A stretch of 64,000 nt of DNA, taken from assembly GCA_951828235.1 (NCBI GenBank), contig OX639965.1, positions 1,385,191 through 1,449,190 on the forward strand. The letters run 5' to 3'. The notes below the pieces were generated by a model that worked only from the letters and a program-made list of their open reading frames with translations, did not search any database and was not told the origin of the DNA. Shown piece after piece: positions 8,547 to 17,538 of this stretch. Both the position numbers and the translations under genes were made by a program. The number at the start of each line of letters is the position of its first letter. The first letter of the stretch is position 1. The stretch is from an uncultured Gammaproteobacteria bacterium (lineage in GTDB: Bacteria > Pseudomonadota > Gammaproteobacteria > Steroidobacterales > Foliamicaceae).

Positions 8547-10937
8547 CTAAAGGCGGGCCTGCACGGTCACGCCGACCTGCCGCGGGTCCGGCAGGGTTAA
8601 CGTAAAGCCAATGGCGCCCGTGGCGAAACTGCTGGTGAAACGCCGCGCCGCCAGCACGGCGTCGCTGTCGGTCACATTCTCGATCCAGACGGTAACCGTG
8701 TAGCGTTCATTCCGCCAGCCGCCGCGCAGGTTGCTGATTACCTCGGATTCGGTCTGGGCCAGGTTATGCACCCAGGCAAAGGTGCTGTCCTGATAGAACG
8801 AGTCCAGGCGGCCGAACCACTCACCACCCCAGGCGGCGGGCATGTTGAATACCAGGGAGAACGCCGCGGAGTTGTTCGGATTGCGGGACAGCTCCCCGTC
8901 CTTGGCGTCGTAATACCCGAAGACCTGCGAAAACGGGGCGTCCAGGTATTCCTTGATGTCGGTCTCGTTGTAGTTGTAGGAATAGTTAACCAGCCACATG
9001 TCGTTAAGCGCATAGCCCGCGCTCAACTCCACGCCCCGAATGTCGGTATTGCCCGCTCCCGAGAAATCGATCTGCCGGCCGAGAATGTCGTTATCGTCGA
9101 AAACGCCGTCGCCATTGCTGTCCACATTGGTCAGGAAGGTCTGGAAGCGCTGGTTGGTCCATTTCATGAAATAGACGCCTGCGTTGACGAAACCCCGGCC
9201 GTTGGCGAAGCTGTGCTTGATACCGAACTCGTAATCCTTCAACTCTCCCTCCGGAACTGTCGGGCCGACTCCGAAGTTGTCCTGGAAGAACTGCGCGGAG
9301 GAGGGCGCCATCCCCACGATCTCCTGATTGAAGGCGCCGGGGTTGTTCCCCTCGGCATAGCTCGCAAAGATCATGGTGCTTTCGTTCAGCTTGTAGTCCA
9401 GAATCACCCGCGGCGTGGTTGAACTGAAGGTATTGTTGAGCGAAACCTCGGCGCCCGTCATGCCCGGCGGCGCCTCCTGAACAATCGTTTCCCCGAAATC
9501 CAGCTCTTCGTCCGCTCGGCGCACTTCGACACTGAGCGTCAGTTGCTCGGTAAGGTCATAGGCGATGCTGCCAAACAATGCCTTGTTAGTCACCGTGGTG
9601 TCCGGATCAAGCAGTGTGCCTATGCCAAAAATTCCGTCGAAGGCGCCCCGCGCCGAGGCGCCGTGAAAGAAGGGACCGCGGAACGGGCTGCAGTAAAAGC
9701 TCTGCGTGGACGAACAGCCGAAGCCGCTGCGGCGCTTGCCGTAGGTGAGATCGAGGTAATAGGCGCCGATCATCCAGCGCAGCCGTTCCTCCTGGGGCGA
9801 GGTCAGGCGCAACTCCTGCGAGAAGGTGGTGTCCTCCCACTCCGCGTAGACCAGCAGCTCACCGGGCAGGAGTTCCCGCATGTCCCTGGTGCGGTCCTTG
9901 AAGGCGCCGGTCACGGAGCTCAATGTATAGTCGCCGATGTCAACGTTGACTTCGAGGCTGTTGAGGTTGATCTCGCGCTCCAGACCCATGTCGTCCTTGG
10001 GCCAGGAGGCGCCTGGCGTGGACAGGTCCACGGACGTATCCAGCGCCAATCCCGTAAGCCCGGCGCGGGTGATGGTGCCGCAGTAATAGGTCTTGGGGGT
10101 TATCCCGGGTGAACTCTCCCGGGTGAAAAAGGGCCCGCAGTTGTTCTCGGCGGCGAGTTGCAGGAACCGCACGCCCGCCCCATCGTCGTCTTCGGAATAA
10201 ACCGAGCGGAACCGGATGGACACATTTTCCGAAGGCGTTGCATACAGGGTAAGGCTGAGAGCCCGGGTTTCCTGGGCGCCCAGCTTGTCGCCGCCCGGCC
10301 ACTCGTTGTCCCAGCCGCCGTCGTAGCTGTACAAACGACCGGTTAATCGGTACGAGAACTTGCCGTCCACGATCGGGCCCTCCACGCTGCCCTCCAGATC
10401 CATGCGGCCGTCCTGACCGGCGACCAACTGGAGGTCGGCCGCCCACTCATCGCCTGGTGTCTTGGTGATGTAGTTCACTGCGCCGCCAAAGGTGGCCCGG
10501 CCGAAGAAGGCGCTCTGGGGACCTTTCACCACTTCGACCCGCTCAATATCGTTCATCGACACCCACTGGCTGGTGCCGCTGAGGTAGATGCCATCCACGA
10601 AAGCCGATGCAAGCTGCTGATCGCGCTGCGTGTTGCTGTTGTCCATGCCCCGGAATCTCAACGCCGGATCGTTGCGGGTGGCGAGAACGTTGCTCATGTG
10701 CAGACCCGGCGTGAAGTTGGCGATGTCCTCGATGCCGGTGATCGCCTGAGCCTTGATGTCCTCACTTGTAAAGGCCGTAATACTCAGTGGAATATCCTGT
10801 ATGGACTCGCCGATCTTGCGGGCCGTAACCGTGATCTCCTCCATCAGGGGCAGTTCGTCCTGGCCGAAGGATGTGGCCGGGGCGGCAAGCCCCAACGGTA
10901 CGAACATCATTGTTGCGAGAGCTCGCCGCATGAACAT
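8547..10937 (-). CDS. TonB-dependent outer-membrane receptor (1)
   Basis: A 796-aa outer-membrane receptor for energy-dependent uptake. The signal peptide is MFMRRALATMMFVPLGLAAP, followed by the TonB-box-like region MEEITVTARKIGESIQDIPL, a plug domain (about 45-160, ending VKGPQSAFFGRATFGGAVNY) and a beta barrel. GAGGAG is well placed before ATG 10937; a longer frame reaching 11120 would start inside the insertion sequence and is rejected. The insertion sequence ends only 74 bp upstream, so the native promoter may be displaced. Ligand unknown. Confidence 0.9.
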   Translation of the reverse strand: MFMRRALATMMFVPLGLAAPATSFGQDELPLMEEITVTARKIGESIQDIPLSITAFTSEDIKAQAITGIEDIANFTPGLHMSNVLATRNDPALRFRGMDNSNTQRDQQLASAFVDGIYLSGTSQWVSMNDIERVEVVKGPQSAFFGRATFGGAVNYITKTPGDEWAADLQLVAGQDGRMDLEGSVEGPIVDGKFSYRLTGRLYSYDGGWDNEWPGGDKLGAQETRALSLTLYATPSENVSIRFRSVYSEDDDGAGVRFLQLAAENNCGPFFTRESSPGITPKTYYCGTITRAGLTGLALDTSVDLSTPGASWPKDDMGLEREINLNSLEVNVDIGDYTLSSVTGAFKDRTRDMRELLPGELLVYAEWEDTTFSQELRLTSPQEERLRWMIGAYYLDLTYGKRRSGFGCSSTQSFYCSPFRGPFFHGASARGAFDGIFGIGTLLDPDTTVTNKALFGSIAYDLTEQLTLSVEVRRADEELDFGETIVQEAPPGMTGAEVSLNNTFSSTTPRVILDYKLNESTMIFASYAEGNNPGAFNQEIVGMAPSSAQFFQDNFGVGPTVPEGELKDYEFGIKHSFANGRGFVNAGVYFMKWTNQRFQTFLTNVDSNGDGVFDDNDILGRQIDFSGAGNTDIRGVELSAGYALNDMWLVNYSYNYNETDIKEYLDAPFSQVFGYYDAKDGELSRNPNNSAAFSLVFNMPAAWGGEWFGRLDSFYQDSTFAWVHNLAQTESEVISNLRGGWRNERYTVTVWIENVTDSDAVLAARRFTSSFATGAIGFTLTLPDPRQVGVTVQARL

Positions 10938-11011
10938 GGTTTCTCCTCTCGGGAAAATTTTGCACGCGCATCTTACCTGACAGCCGCGTGCTGATTCAAA
11001 TTTCAGCGCAA

Positions 11012-11077
11012 TCCAATACGGACATGAGCCTGAAGCGTTGTGTTGGTTGTAAGCGGTCGGCGTGTTTGGGATTATTG
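11012..11077. repeat. Left terminal repeat of the insertion sequence
   Basis: It matches the reverse complement of 12594-12671 in blocks: TCCAAT (11012-11017), GACATGAGCCTGAA (11021-11034) and GGCGTGTTTGGGATTATTG (11059-11077). It is about 12 nt shorter than the right end and seems to lack the second copy of the CATGAGCCTG-type motif. Confidence 0.7.
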
Positions 11078-11170
11078 TTGAAAGGGTCTGTATCTTGAGG
11101 TCTGTGCGATGGGTGTTCAAGGGTTGTGCGCCGGGTTTTTTCTTCCTGATCCAAGATCATTGGTGGCGGG

Positions 11171-11305
11171 TCCTGTGGAGTTGTGGTCGAGAGGCTCGCG
11201 AGTGGGGTCAGGCGGTGGGTAACGCGGTCGCGTTATCCACGGGCTGACCCCACGTCCCGTAAGGGCGCGGGCCGTTCCGCAGGACTCGTCCACAACTCCA
11301 CAGGA
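11171..11305. repeat. Nested palindrome within the insertion sequence
   Basis: The outer arms TCCTGTGGAGTTGTGG (11171-11186) and CCACAACTCCACAGGA (11290-11305) are a perfect 16-bp inverted repeat. Inside, TGGGGTCAG (11203-11211) pairs with CTGACCCCA (11244-11252). Inside that, GTGGGTAACGCG (11215-11226) pairs with CGCGTTATCCAC (11229-11240) with one G-T pair and a 2-nt loop. It lies just beyond the 3' end of the transposase gene. It could be a terminator, an insulating structure or a binding region; no function is established. Confidence 0.75.
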
Positions 11306-11326
11306 CGGGCTTTAAAGGAAAGGCGC

Positions 11327-12589
11327 TCAGGCCGCGGTGGCGATGGCCTTGCCGATCTGCTGGAACAGGTGATTGCGTGCGCGGGTCACGGCTTGCGCGG
11401 CTTCGAAGTCGCTGATCTTGAGGGCCACGGCGTCGAGCTGTTCGAAGGTGACGCCGGGGCGCAGGTGCTGTTCGGCGTTGTCCAGCGACTTCAGCTTCTG
11501 GTAGGGCGTCATTACGTTATCGTCGCGGTAGCGCTTGCGCACCCGGCCTTTGGCGTCGATGACCTCGATGGGGAACAGGCACGGGCGGTGGTGGTTGAGA
11601 AACGGCGACAGTGAGTCCCGGTTGAAGGCGTTTACCGCTTCAACGAAGCGTATCGGGATATGGCTGTAGCCGAGCCACTTGCGGATCACCGAGGCGTTCT
11701 TGCTCTCGACCAGGGCGTTGTCGTGGGATTGGCGGGCCCGGGACTTGGTGAAGTCGCCGATGTGCAGCTTCTCCAAAAGCGCCGCGACCTGGTGGTTGAT
11801 GTACTCGGAGCCGTTGTCGGCGTGGAACCCCATAACGTCAAAGGGAAAGGCCTCGATGAGGTCTTCAAGCGCCGGGATCAGGAAGGCCTCCGAGATCGCC
11901 GCCATACTGCCCACATGCTGGTATTGCGTGATCTCATCCACCACGTTGATGTGATAGATCCCCTTGACGCCGTCCTGATCGCCCTGGTGCACGGTGTCTA
12001 CGCGCAAGAACCCCGGCCGGCCCCTGGGCTCGGGCCGCCGCCGCACCCCGATGGCCACCGCACTGGGGCGGGTGCGCTCGAAGACCTGGCGCACGTTGCG
12101 GTAGGTCAACGACTTGCGCAGGTTATACAGGTGCCCATTGGACAGTTTTGACAGGCGCTCAAAGCGCCGGTCGCCGAACATCTCCCATTGGCGGCGCAGC
12201 ACACAACGCGTGGCGGCGCCGGACATCTGGCCCAGGGCGGCGTCGACCTCCGCCAGGCGCCGGATGTCGGCGCGCGTGTACCGGCGCGCAAACGGCTTCG
12301 CCGGCGCCCCGCCGCGGCGGTCCTCGATCCGGCCGGTCACCCGGTGCTGGGCGATCAGGCGCGTCAACTGCGCCCGCGACAGCCCCGTCACCTTGCCCAG
12401 GTAGCGCTTCACCAGCCCCTTGTCCGCCTTGCCCAAACAGGGATAATCCAGCCGCACCAGCGTGCGACGAATCAAGCGGTAGATCCCCTCGCGGTCGGAG
12501 ACGGCAAAGTCCACCGCCTCGCTGCCCTCAACAAAGGCGCGAACCTCTTCCAAAGTCCGAACCCGTTCGGTGTGTAGCGTCACGATCAT
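11327..12589 (-). CDS. DDE transposase / integrase-core protein
   Basis: A 420-aa transposase. The first 170 residues are helical and include helix-turn-helix-like stretches (LSRAQLTRLIAQHRVTGR). The rve catalytic core follows with D198 (LRVDTVHQGD), D258 (GFHADNGSEY) and E295 (ALVESKN), a D-D-(36)-E spacing. The reading frame is complete, so the element may be active. It reads leftwards between the terminal repeats. The C-terminal part (about 360-420) is helical and unassigned. Confidence 0.85.
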   Translation of the reverse strand: MIVTLHTERVRTLEEVRAFVEGSEAVDFAVSDREGIYRLIRRTLVRLDYPCLGKADKGLVKRYLGKVTGLSRAQLTRLIAQHRVTGRIEDRRGGAPAKPFARRYTRADIRRLAEVDAALGQMSGAATRCVLRRQWEMFGDRRFERLSKLSNGHLYNLRKSLTYRNVRQVFERTRPSAVAIGVRRRPEPRGRPGFLRVDTVHQGDQDGVKGIYHINVVDEITQYQHVGSMAAISEAFLIPALEDLIEAFPFDVMGFHADNGSEYINHQVAALLEKLHIGDFTKSRARQSHDNALVESKNASVIRKWLGYSHIPIRFVEAVNAFNRDSLSPFLNHHRPCLFPIEVIDAKGRVRKRYRDDNVMTPYQKLKSLDNAEQHLRPGVTFEQLDAVALKISDFEAAQAVTRARNHLFQQIGKAIATAA

Positions 12590-12593
12590 CCTC

Positions 12594-12671
12594 CGATGAT
12601 CCCAAACGCACGCCTACAGGCTCATCTCTCGTTGGATCTACGTCACTCGTTCAGGCTCATGTCTCATTGGA
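12594..12671. repeat. Right terminal repeat with two tandem sub-repeats
   Basis: Two 20-nt direct copies, 12617-12636 and 12652-12671, both begin CAGGCTCAT and match at 18 of 20 positions with a 35-nt period. Such tandem motifs at an end are typical transposase binding sites. The segment 12594-12614 matches the inner part of the left end in inverted orientation. Confidence 0.65.
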
Positions 12672-12916
12672 CAAGGCTATTTCCAATCCGATGTCCGGAT
12701 GCTTAGACCAACGCTTTCTTGCGGCAGAGTCGGATATCGAAGGCTGACCTGTCGAACGCATGCTCGTTGCGGCGAGTGGTGGTATCGTGAATCGACGGAG
12801 TGTTTGGGCACGTTTCGGAGGAGGCGGCGCCCAACTGGGGAGTCCGGGGAGCTACCCGGAGGATTTTCAATCCGAATTGATATCGCTGGATTCGGAATTC
12901 ATTAGGGAGACAGCCC

Positions 12917-13846
12917 ATGAGATTGCGAAGGCTCTTGCCCCTGCTTGCCATGCTGTTTGCGGCGCTGCCTCCGCAGCACTCGCTGGCAGACTGGGACTAC
13001 CGAACGGTAGAAGGTGCGGGCGGCGTCCCCTTGAACGTGGTCACGGCTGGCGATCCGGCCTCCCCCGCGATTCTGCTTATCCATGGCTTCGGTCAAAGCC
13101 ACTACAGTTTCGTCCGGCAAATGGACTCCGATCTCGCCGATGATTACTACCTCGTGTCCTTCGACCTCAGGGGGCATGGGGCATCCGGCAAACCGTGGAC
13201 CACGGAGGCCTACAGCGAGTCCGGGGTTTGGGCCAGGGACGTGGCCGCCGTGATGGCGGCCACCGGCCTGGACCGGCCGGTGGTGGTCGCCTGGTCGTAC
13301 GGCACGATGGTGGCGATGGACTACATCCGCGAGTTCGGCGACAAGGGCATCGCGGGCATCATTCTGACCGGCGGCCAGGGCGCCCTGAGGCCCTTCCGGA
13401 TGCCCTCGGGGGACGACGATCCCGCCGCGGAGGAGTTTGCGCAGATCCGCGAACTGCAGAGCAGCCCGGACCTGATCGACTATATTCGCGCCGGCGAGCG
13501 GGTGATCCCCTTGCTTACGGCATCACCCCTGCCCGAACAAGAACTCCAGTTGTTTCGGGCCATCGGCCTGATGCTGCCGCCCTATGTCCGGCGCGCCATG
13601 GCGCACCGCCGGCTTGATAATCAGGACATGGTCGGGCAACTCTCCTTGCCGGTGCTGTTTTGCCTGGGAGAGAAGGACAATCCTTATCAGCTCGACGACG
13701 GGGCTGAACTCGCTGCAAGCCACGAGAACATGAGCCTTACCGTGTACGAAGGGGCCGGGCACTCGGTGTTTATCGAGCAGCCGGAACGCTTCAACGCCGA
13801 ACTGCGGCGCTTCGCGGAGGAAACGCTCACAATCAAGTCGCATTAG
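12917..13846 (+). CDS. Exported alpha/beta hydrolase (2)
   Basis: A 309-aa alpha/beta hydrolase with a Sec signal peptide (RRLLPLLAMLFAALPPQHSLA). The oxyanion segment is LLIHGFGQSH, the elbow is AWSYGT with S127 (the first Gly of GxSxG is Ala-Trp here), and GEKDNPY and EGAGHSVFIEQPE hold the acid and base. RGHGASGKP is typical of the fold. GGGAGA precedes ATG 12917. The 245 bp upstream, next to the insertion sequence, contain no gene I can support. A modest inverted repeat at 13873-13904 (7-bp stem) follows the gene and may terminate it. Confidence 0.85.
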   Translation: MRLRRLLPLLAMLFAALPPQHSLADWDYRTVEGAGGVPLNVVTAGDPASPAILLIHGFGQSHYSFVRQMDSDLADDYYLVSFDLRGHGASGKPWTTEAYSESGVWARDVAAVMAATGLDRPVVVAWSYGTMVAMDYIREFGDKGIAGIILTGGQGALRPFRMPSGDDDPAAEEFAQIRELQSSPDLIDYIRAGERVIPLLTASPLPEQELQLFRAIGLMLPPYVRRAMAHRRLDNQDMVGQLSLPVLFCLGEKDNPYQLDDGAELAASHENMSLTVYEGAGHSVFIEQPERFNAELRRFAEETLTIKSH

Positions 13847-13995
13847 CCCGGCGGCTGCCAGCGAGCGAAGGGTGCCGGGTCCCGGTTCGCGATCGCGCCC
13901 GGCATGCCGCCATACGCGCTGTGTATGAGGAATTGCGTCGCCGTGCAGGTTCCGTTAGATTCGGACAGGTGGCTGCTGTTCTGAAGGAGGGTTGT

Positions 13996-16329
13996 ATGTC
14001 TTGCACACAAAAACTTACGGGGGCTGCTCTGGTCCTGCTTGCAACAACCCTGGCGGCCCAGACCGGCGACGAGGCGGAGGTCTTCGAGGAAATCATCGTG
14101 ACCGCGCGCAAGGCGGAGGAGCGGCTGCAGGAAGTGCCGCTCGCGATCACGGCCTTCTCGGCCGAAGAGATAGCCCGCCGCAGCATGCGCGAACTGGAGG
14201 ATGTCGCCCATGCGACCTCCGGTTTTGCCTATGAAGATTATGGTGGCGGTTACGGAGTCGCGGTCATTCGCGGCGGCGCCCAGATGCGCATTCAGGACCT
14301 GGACCACACTACGTCGATCTATCTAGACGGCATTTATCTGCCGCGTCAGTACATGGTGGACCTCGGGGTGGGCGGCTTCGAGCGGATCGAAGTCGTGAAG
14401 GGCCCTCAAAGCGCCCTGTTCGGACGCAATGCCTTTCTGGGGGCCGTCAATTACGTCAGTGGAGGACCGGGCGAGGAATTGAGCGGATCGGTCCAGGTTA
14501 CCGCAGGTACGGATGAACGCCTGGACCTTTACGGCGAGGTCGGCGGGCCCATCATCGCCGATGTGCTCGGCCTGCGCTTGCTCGTGAGCGACAGCGAGTT
14601 CGACGGCACCTGGGCCAATGAGCATCCCAATTCCGCGGGCTACAGCGATCGCGGGACAGTTGGCAACCTGGGCGGCTGGGACAACCTGACGCTGGGCCTG
14701 AACGTCGAGTTCCGCCCGACGGAGCAGGTAGCGGTGGATCTGGATTACTACAGCGTGGAGCGCTTCCAGGAAACGAAGGGGAGCGTTCGCATCGAGGCGC
14801 CGGGTGATACCAACTGTTCGCGGACCTTCTTCGGTGGGGCGGCGGATCGCTTCTATTGCGGCGAGCTGCCCACCACGTTCTCGCCATTGCCGGGCGGCAG
14901 CCCGCCGGGAACGAAGGCGACTTCCGATCCGCGCGGCTATCTGCTGGATGTGGAGTCTGACTTCATCCACGCCGGCGTGATGGTCGACCTTAACGACAAC
15001 TGGCGCATCGCCTACCAGTTCGGGAGCGTGGATTCGGAGGTGATCGCGGCCGGCGCCGGCGATCGCGATCCGGCGCTCGGCTCGTTCAACTTTTTCAATC
15101 CCGCCTCGCCGGTGAACTACGTGAACGTTACGCCGGCGGGAACGAGCGAGTACGCGTCCCACGAAATCCGGATCGATTTCGAACAGGGTTCGTGGTCCGC
15201 ATCGCTGGGCGCCTTCCAGTCGGAAATCAAGGACTTCGACTTGTTCGACTTTGCGTTCGCGCCCTTGAACGGCACCGAGCCTTACGATGTCGATCCGAAC
15301 GACGGCATCAGCGGCATCGCCGCGCTGGCGCTTACACGGGCCCGGACCACTGTGGATACGGACGCGATATTCGGCCGTATCGGCTGGGAGTCTTCTGACG
15401 GTCTCTGGCGCGTGGGAGCGGAAGCCCGAATCACCGACGAGGGCAAATTCCTGGATTCCAATACGAGGCTCGCGGACAGCCCCAAATTCGAGGACAGCTG
15501 GTCGCCGTTCACGCCCCGTTTCACGGTGGATTACCGCATGAGCGAGGACCGGATGCTCTATGCGAGCCTGGCCAAGGGCGCCAAGTCCGGCGGGTTCAAC
15601 AATACCGTCTTCAACGAAGCGCAGCGCAGCTTCGAACCGGACGAGAACTGGACTTTCGAAGTCGGCAGCAAGAACACGCTGATGGACGGCCGCTGGCTGG
15701 CCAACGTGGCCGTCTATTACACGGACTGGACCAATCTGCAGATCAACACCTCGCCTACGGATCTCCCACAGGGCGTCCTGGCGCCCGCTATCGTGGGCAA
15801 TACCGGCGGCGCGAAAATCTGGGGAATCGAACTTGACGGCGCCTGGGCCGCGACGGACAACTTCACCCTGGACTATGCGGTCTCGTTTTCCAATGCGGAA
15901 TACGAGAGCGGCGCCGTGAGCGGCCGGATCGGTTCGCTGGGCGCCTGCGATAACGTCGCCTGTCCCAGCGACGGGTCGATCGGCGGCAACGATATCCAGC
16001 GCCAGCCGCCGTTTCAGCTCAACGTTGGGGCCACCTTCAGCGGGACGCTGCCGACGGGCTGGGACTGGTTCCTGCGCGGCGACGTAATTCACCAGACCAA
16101 GCAGTACATGGATGAGATGAATCTCGCCTGGCTGCCGGATCGCACGGTGGTGCATGCACGGTTTCAGGTCAGCAGCGGAGCGTGGAGCGCGGCGCTTTGG
16201 TCAAGAAACCTGCTGGACGAAGAATATGCAACCAGCGCATTTTTCATAGCAACGGGTTTTGGCACGTCCTATGTACCGATTTTCGCCGACAAGCAAACGC
16301 TGGGACTGACGCTGACATACGGGCTGTAG
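13996..16329 (+). CDS. TonB-dependent outer-membrane receptor (2)
   Basis: A 777-aa receptor. The short signal peptide (QKLTGAALVLLATTLAAQ) is followed by EEIIVTARKAEERLQEVPL, a plug domain ending VKGPQSALFGRNAFLGAVNY, and a beta barrel that ends in an aromatic-rich strand. AAGGAGG lies 6 nt before ATG 13996, so the longer frame from 13921 is rejected. The gene is followed by the beta-lactamase-fold gene and two DUF1838 genes on the same strand with short gaps, which suggests one transcription unit that imports and then processes a compound. Confidence 0.9.
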   Translation: MSCTQKLTGAALVLLATTLAAQTGDEAEVFEEIIVTARKAEERLQEVPLAITAFSAEEIARRSMRELEDVAHATSGFAYEDYGGGYGVAVIRGGAQMRIQDLDHTTSIYLDGIYLPRQYMVDLGVGGFERIEVVKGPQSALFGRNAFLGAVNYVSGGPGEELSGSVQVTAGTDERLDLYGEVGGPIIADVLGLRLLVSDSEFDGTWANEHPNSAGYSDRGTVGNLGGWDNLTLGLNVEFRPTEQVAVDLDYYSVERFQETKGSVRIEAPGDTNCSRTFFGGAADRFYCGELPTTFSPLPGGSPPGTKATSDPRGYLLDVESDFIHAGVMVDLNDNWRIAYQFGSVDSEVIAAGAGDRDPALGSFNFFNPASPVNYVNVTPAGTSEYASHEIRIDFEQGSWSASLGAFQSEIKDFDLFDFAFAPLNGTEPYDVDPNDGISGIAALALTRARTTVDTDAIFGRIGWESSDGLWRVGAEARITDEGKFLDSNTRLADSPKFEDSWSPFTPRFTVDYRMSEDRMLYASLAKGAKSGGFNNTVFNEAQRSFEPDENWTFEVGSKNTLMDGRWLANVAVYYTDWTNLQINTSPTDLPQGVLAPAIVGNTGGAKIWGIELDGAWAATDNFTLDYAVSFSNAEYESGAVSGRIGSLGACDNVACPSDGSIGGNDIQRQPPFQLNVGATFSGTLPTGWDWFLRGDVIHQTKQYMDEMNLAWLPDRTVVHARFQVSSGAWSAALWSRNLLDEEYATSAFFIATGFGTSYVPIFADKQTLGLTLTYGL

Positions 16330-16350
16330 AAACGGCCGGGGCCGATCCTG

Positions 16351-17529
16351 ATGCGCCGAGCAGCGGTATTCGCCGTAATCGCCGCCGTGATCGTCGTGCT
16401 GGCGGCGGCGCTGTTCGTTGACTGGCGTTTCTGGTATCGGTGGAACACGCTGCCGGAGGACCCCGGAGAGTGGCCGGCGAGCTACTACCAGCCGGTCGTC
16501 ACGGTCCCGGGCAGTCCGGGCGAGTTCTTTCCTGCGGCCGAAGGGGCGGCGCTCACGATAGATGCCGGGGCCCTGGAAGCGGCGGCGGACTGGGCGGAAC
16601 AACACAACAGCGTCGCGCTGCTGGTGCTGCACCGGGGGGTGATCCAGCTTGAGCGCTACTGGCAGGACATCGGCCCCGACTCGCTGTTCACCGGTCGCGC
16701 GATGACCCGGTCGCTGCTGCCCCCGCTGGTCGCGGTCGCAATGCAGGAAGGCGCGATTCAATCGCTTGACGATCCGGTCGGTCGCTATCTCCCCGAATGG
16801 CAGGATGACGCCCGCGGCGCGATCACCGTGCGCCAATTGCTGCGGAATCTCAGCGGGCTGGAGAACCCGCCCCTGGCCGGGGATCCGGACCCCTACGGCA
16901 AGAACGCCCGGATATCGCTGGGCTCCGATTTTCGCGCGGCGGCATTGGACCTCGATCTCGAGAACGTGCCGGGCGAGTTCTTCGCTTTCTCCAACGCCAA
17001 TGCCCAGCTTGTGGGCGCGGTGCTGGAAAGCGCGACCGGCGAAGCTTACGAGGACTACTTCAACAGCAGGCTCTGGGCCCCGTTGGGCGCGGGTCCCGCA
17101 CAGCTGTACATGGACCGGCCGGGCGGCATGCCGGCGGTCTATTGCTGCTATCGCGCCACCCCAAGGGACTGGTTGCGCTATGGCGACGCACTGGCCTCGG
17201 ATGGTCGTGTTTCGGGCCGCCAGCTCTGGCCTCCCGGCTGGGTGAAAGAGATGACCACCGGGTCGGCCGTCTATCCGAATTACGGCTATCAGATCTGGGC
17301 GGGCAATCCACCGGGCGGCATCCGGCTGTACGTGCAGGACAGGGACCAATCCGCTCCCCATGGGCCGCCGATCGAAGCGGATGGCGTCTTCTTCCTGGAA
17401 GGCGGCGGCTTCCGGACGATGTATGTCATCCCGGATGAGGAGCTCGTGATCCTGCGTCTGGGTTATTTCCATGCCGATTGGCTCACATCCACGCTGCCCA
17501 ACCTGATCCTGGCGGGGCTCGTAAACTGA
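16351..17529 (+). CDS. Beta-lactamase-fold protein lacking the catalytic Ser and Lys
   Basis: A 392-aa membrane-anchored protein (TM about residues 5-24) of the serine beta-lactamase / class C esterase family. In the SxxK slot it reads A117-M-T-R120, where the paralogue at 35447-37633 has S-L-H-K. The second motif, normally Y-x-N, reads F213-S-N215. The rest of the fold is well kept, including LDDPVGRYLPEW, the VYCCYR segment with NWLR-like DWLRYGD, and the C-terminal GGFRTMYV. Loss of both catalytic residues suggests a binding protein or pseudoenzyme rather than a hydrolase. The gap to the next DUF1838 gene is 9 nt. Confidence 0.8.
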   Translation: MRRAAVFAVIAAVIVVLAAALFVDWRFWYRWNTLPEDPGEWPASYYQPVVTVPGSPGEFFPAAEGAALTIDAGALEAAADWAEQHNSVALLVLHRGVIQLERYWQDIGPDSLFTGRAMTRSLLPPLVAVAMQEGAIQSLDDPVGRYLPEWQDDARGAITVRQLLRNLSGLENPPLAGDPDPYGKNARISLGSDFRAAALDLDLENVPGEFFAFSNANAQLVGAVLESATGEAYEDYFNSRLWAPLGAGPAQLYMDRPGGMPAVYCCYRATPRDWLRYGDALASDGRVSGRQLWPPGWVKEMTTGSAVYPNYGYQIWAGNPPGGIRLYVQDRDQSAPHGPPIEADGVFFLEGGGFRTMYVIPDEELVILRLGYFHADWLTSTLPNLILAGLVN

Positions 17530-17538
17530 GGAGACGTC

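Larger units (their letters stand above)
11012..12671. mobile_element. Insertion sequence with a DDE transposase and long imperfect ends
   Basis: About 1660 bp. The left end (from 11012) and the reverse complement of the right end (to 12671) share TCCAAT, then GACATGAGCCTGAA, then after a gap of different length GGCGTG, TTTGGGAT and an AT-G block. A CAA triplet flanks both sides (11009-11011 and 12672-12674) and may be a 3-bp target duplication. One transposase gene runs leftwards inside. Nearly 290 bp between the left end and the transposase stop hold a complex palindrome. I cannot name the family with certainty; IS481 and the IS1202 group are candidates because of the long rve-type transposase. 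Confidence 0.7.

Noticed and set aside
11171-11305. The 135-nt nested palindrome as a third copy of the 133-nt core-and-arms element
   Set aside because: The size is similar, but the arms are only about 16 bp and the core has no similarity to the 71-nt core.
14323-16155. 610-codon minus-strand open frame opposite the TonB receptor
   Set aside because: Codon-bias shadow of the receptor gene, with Arg/His/Ala-rich nonsense composition.
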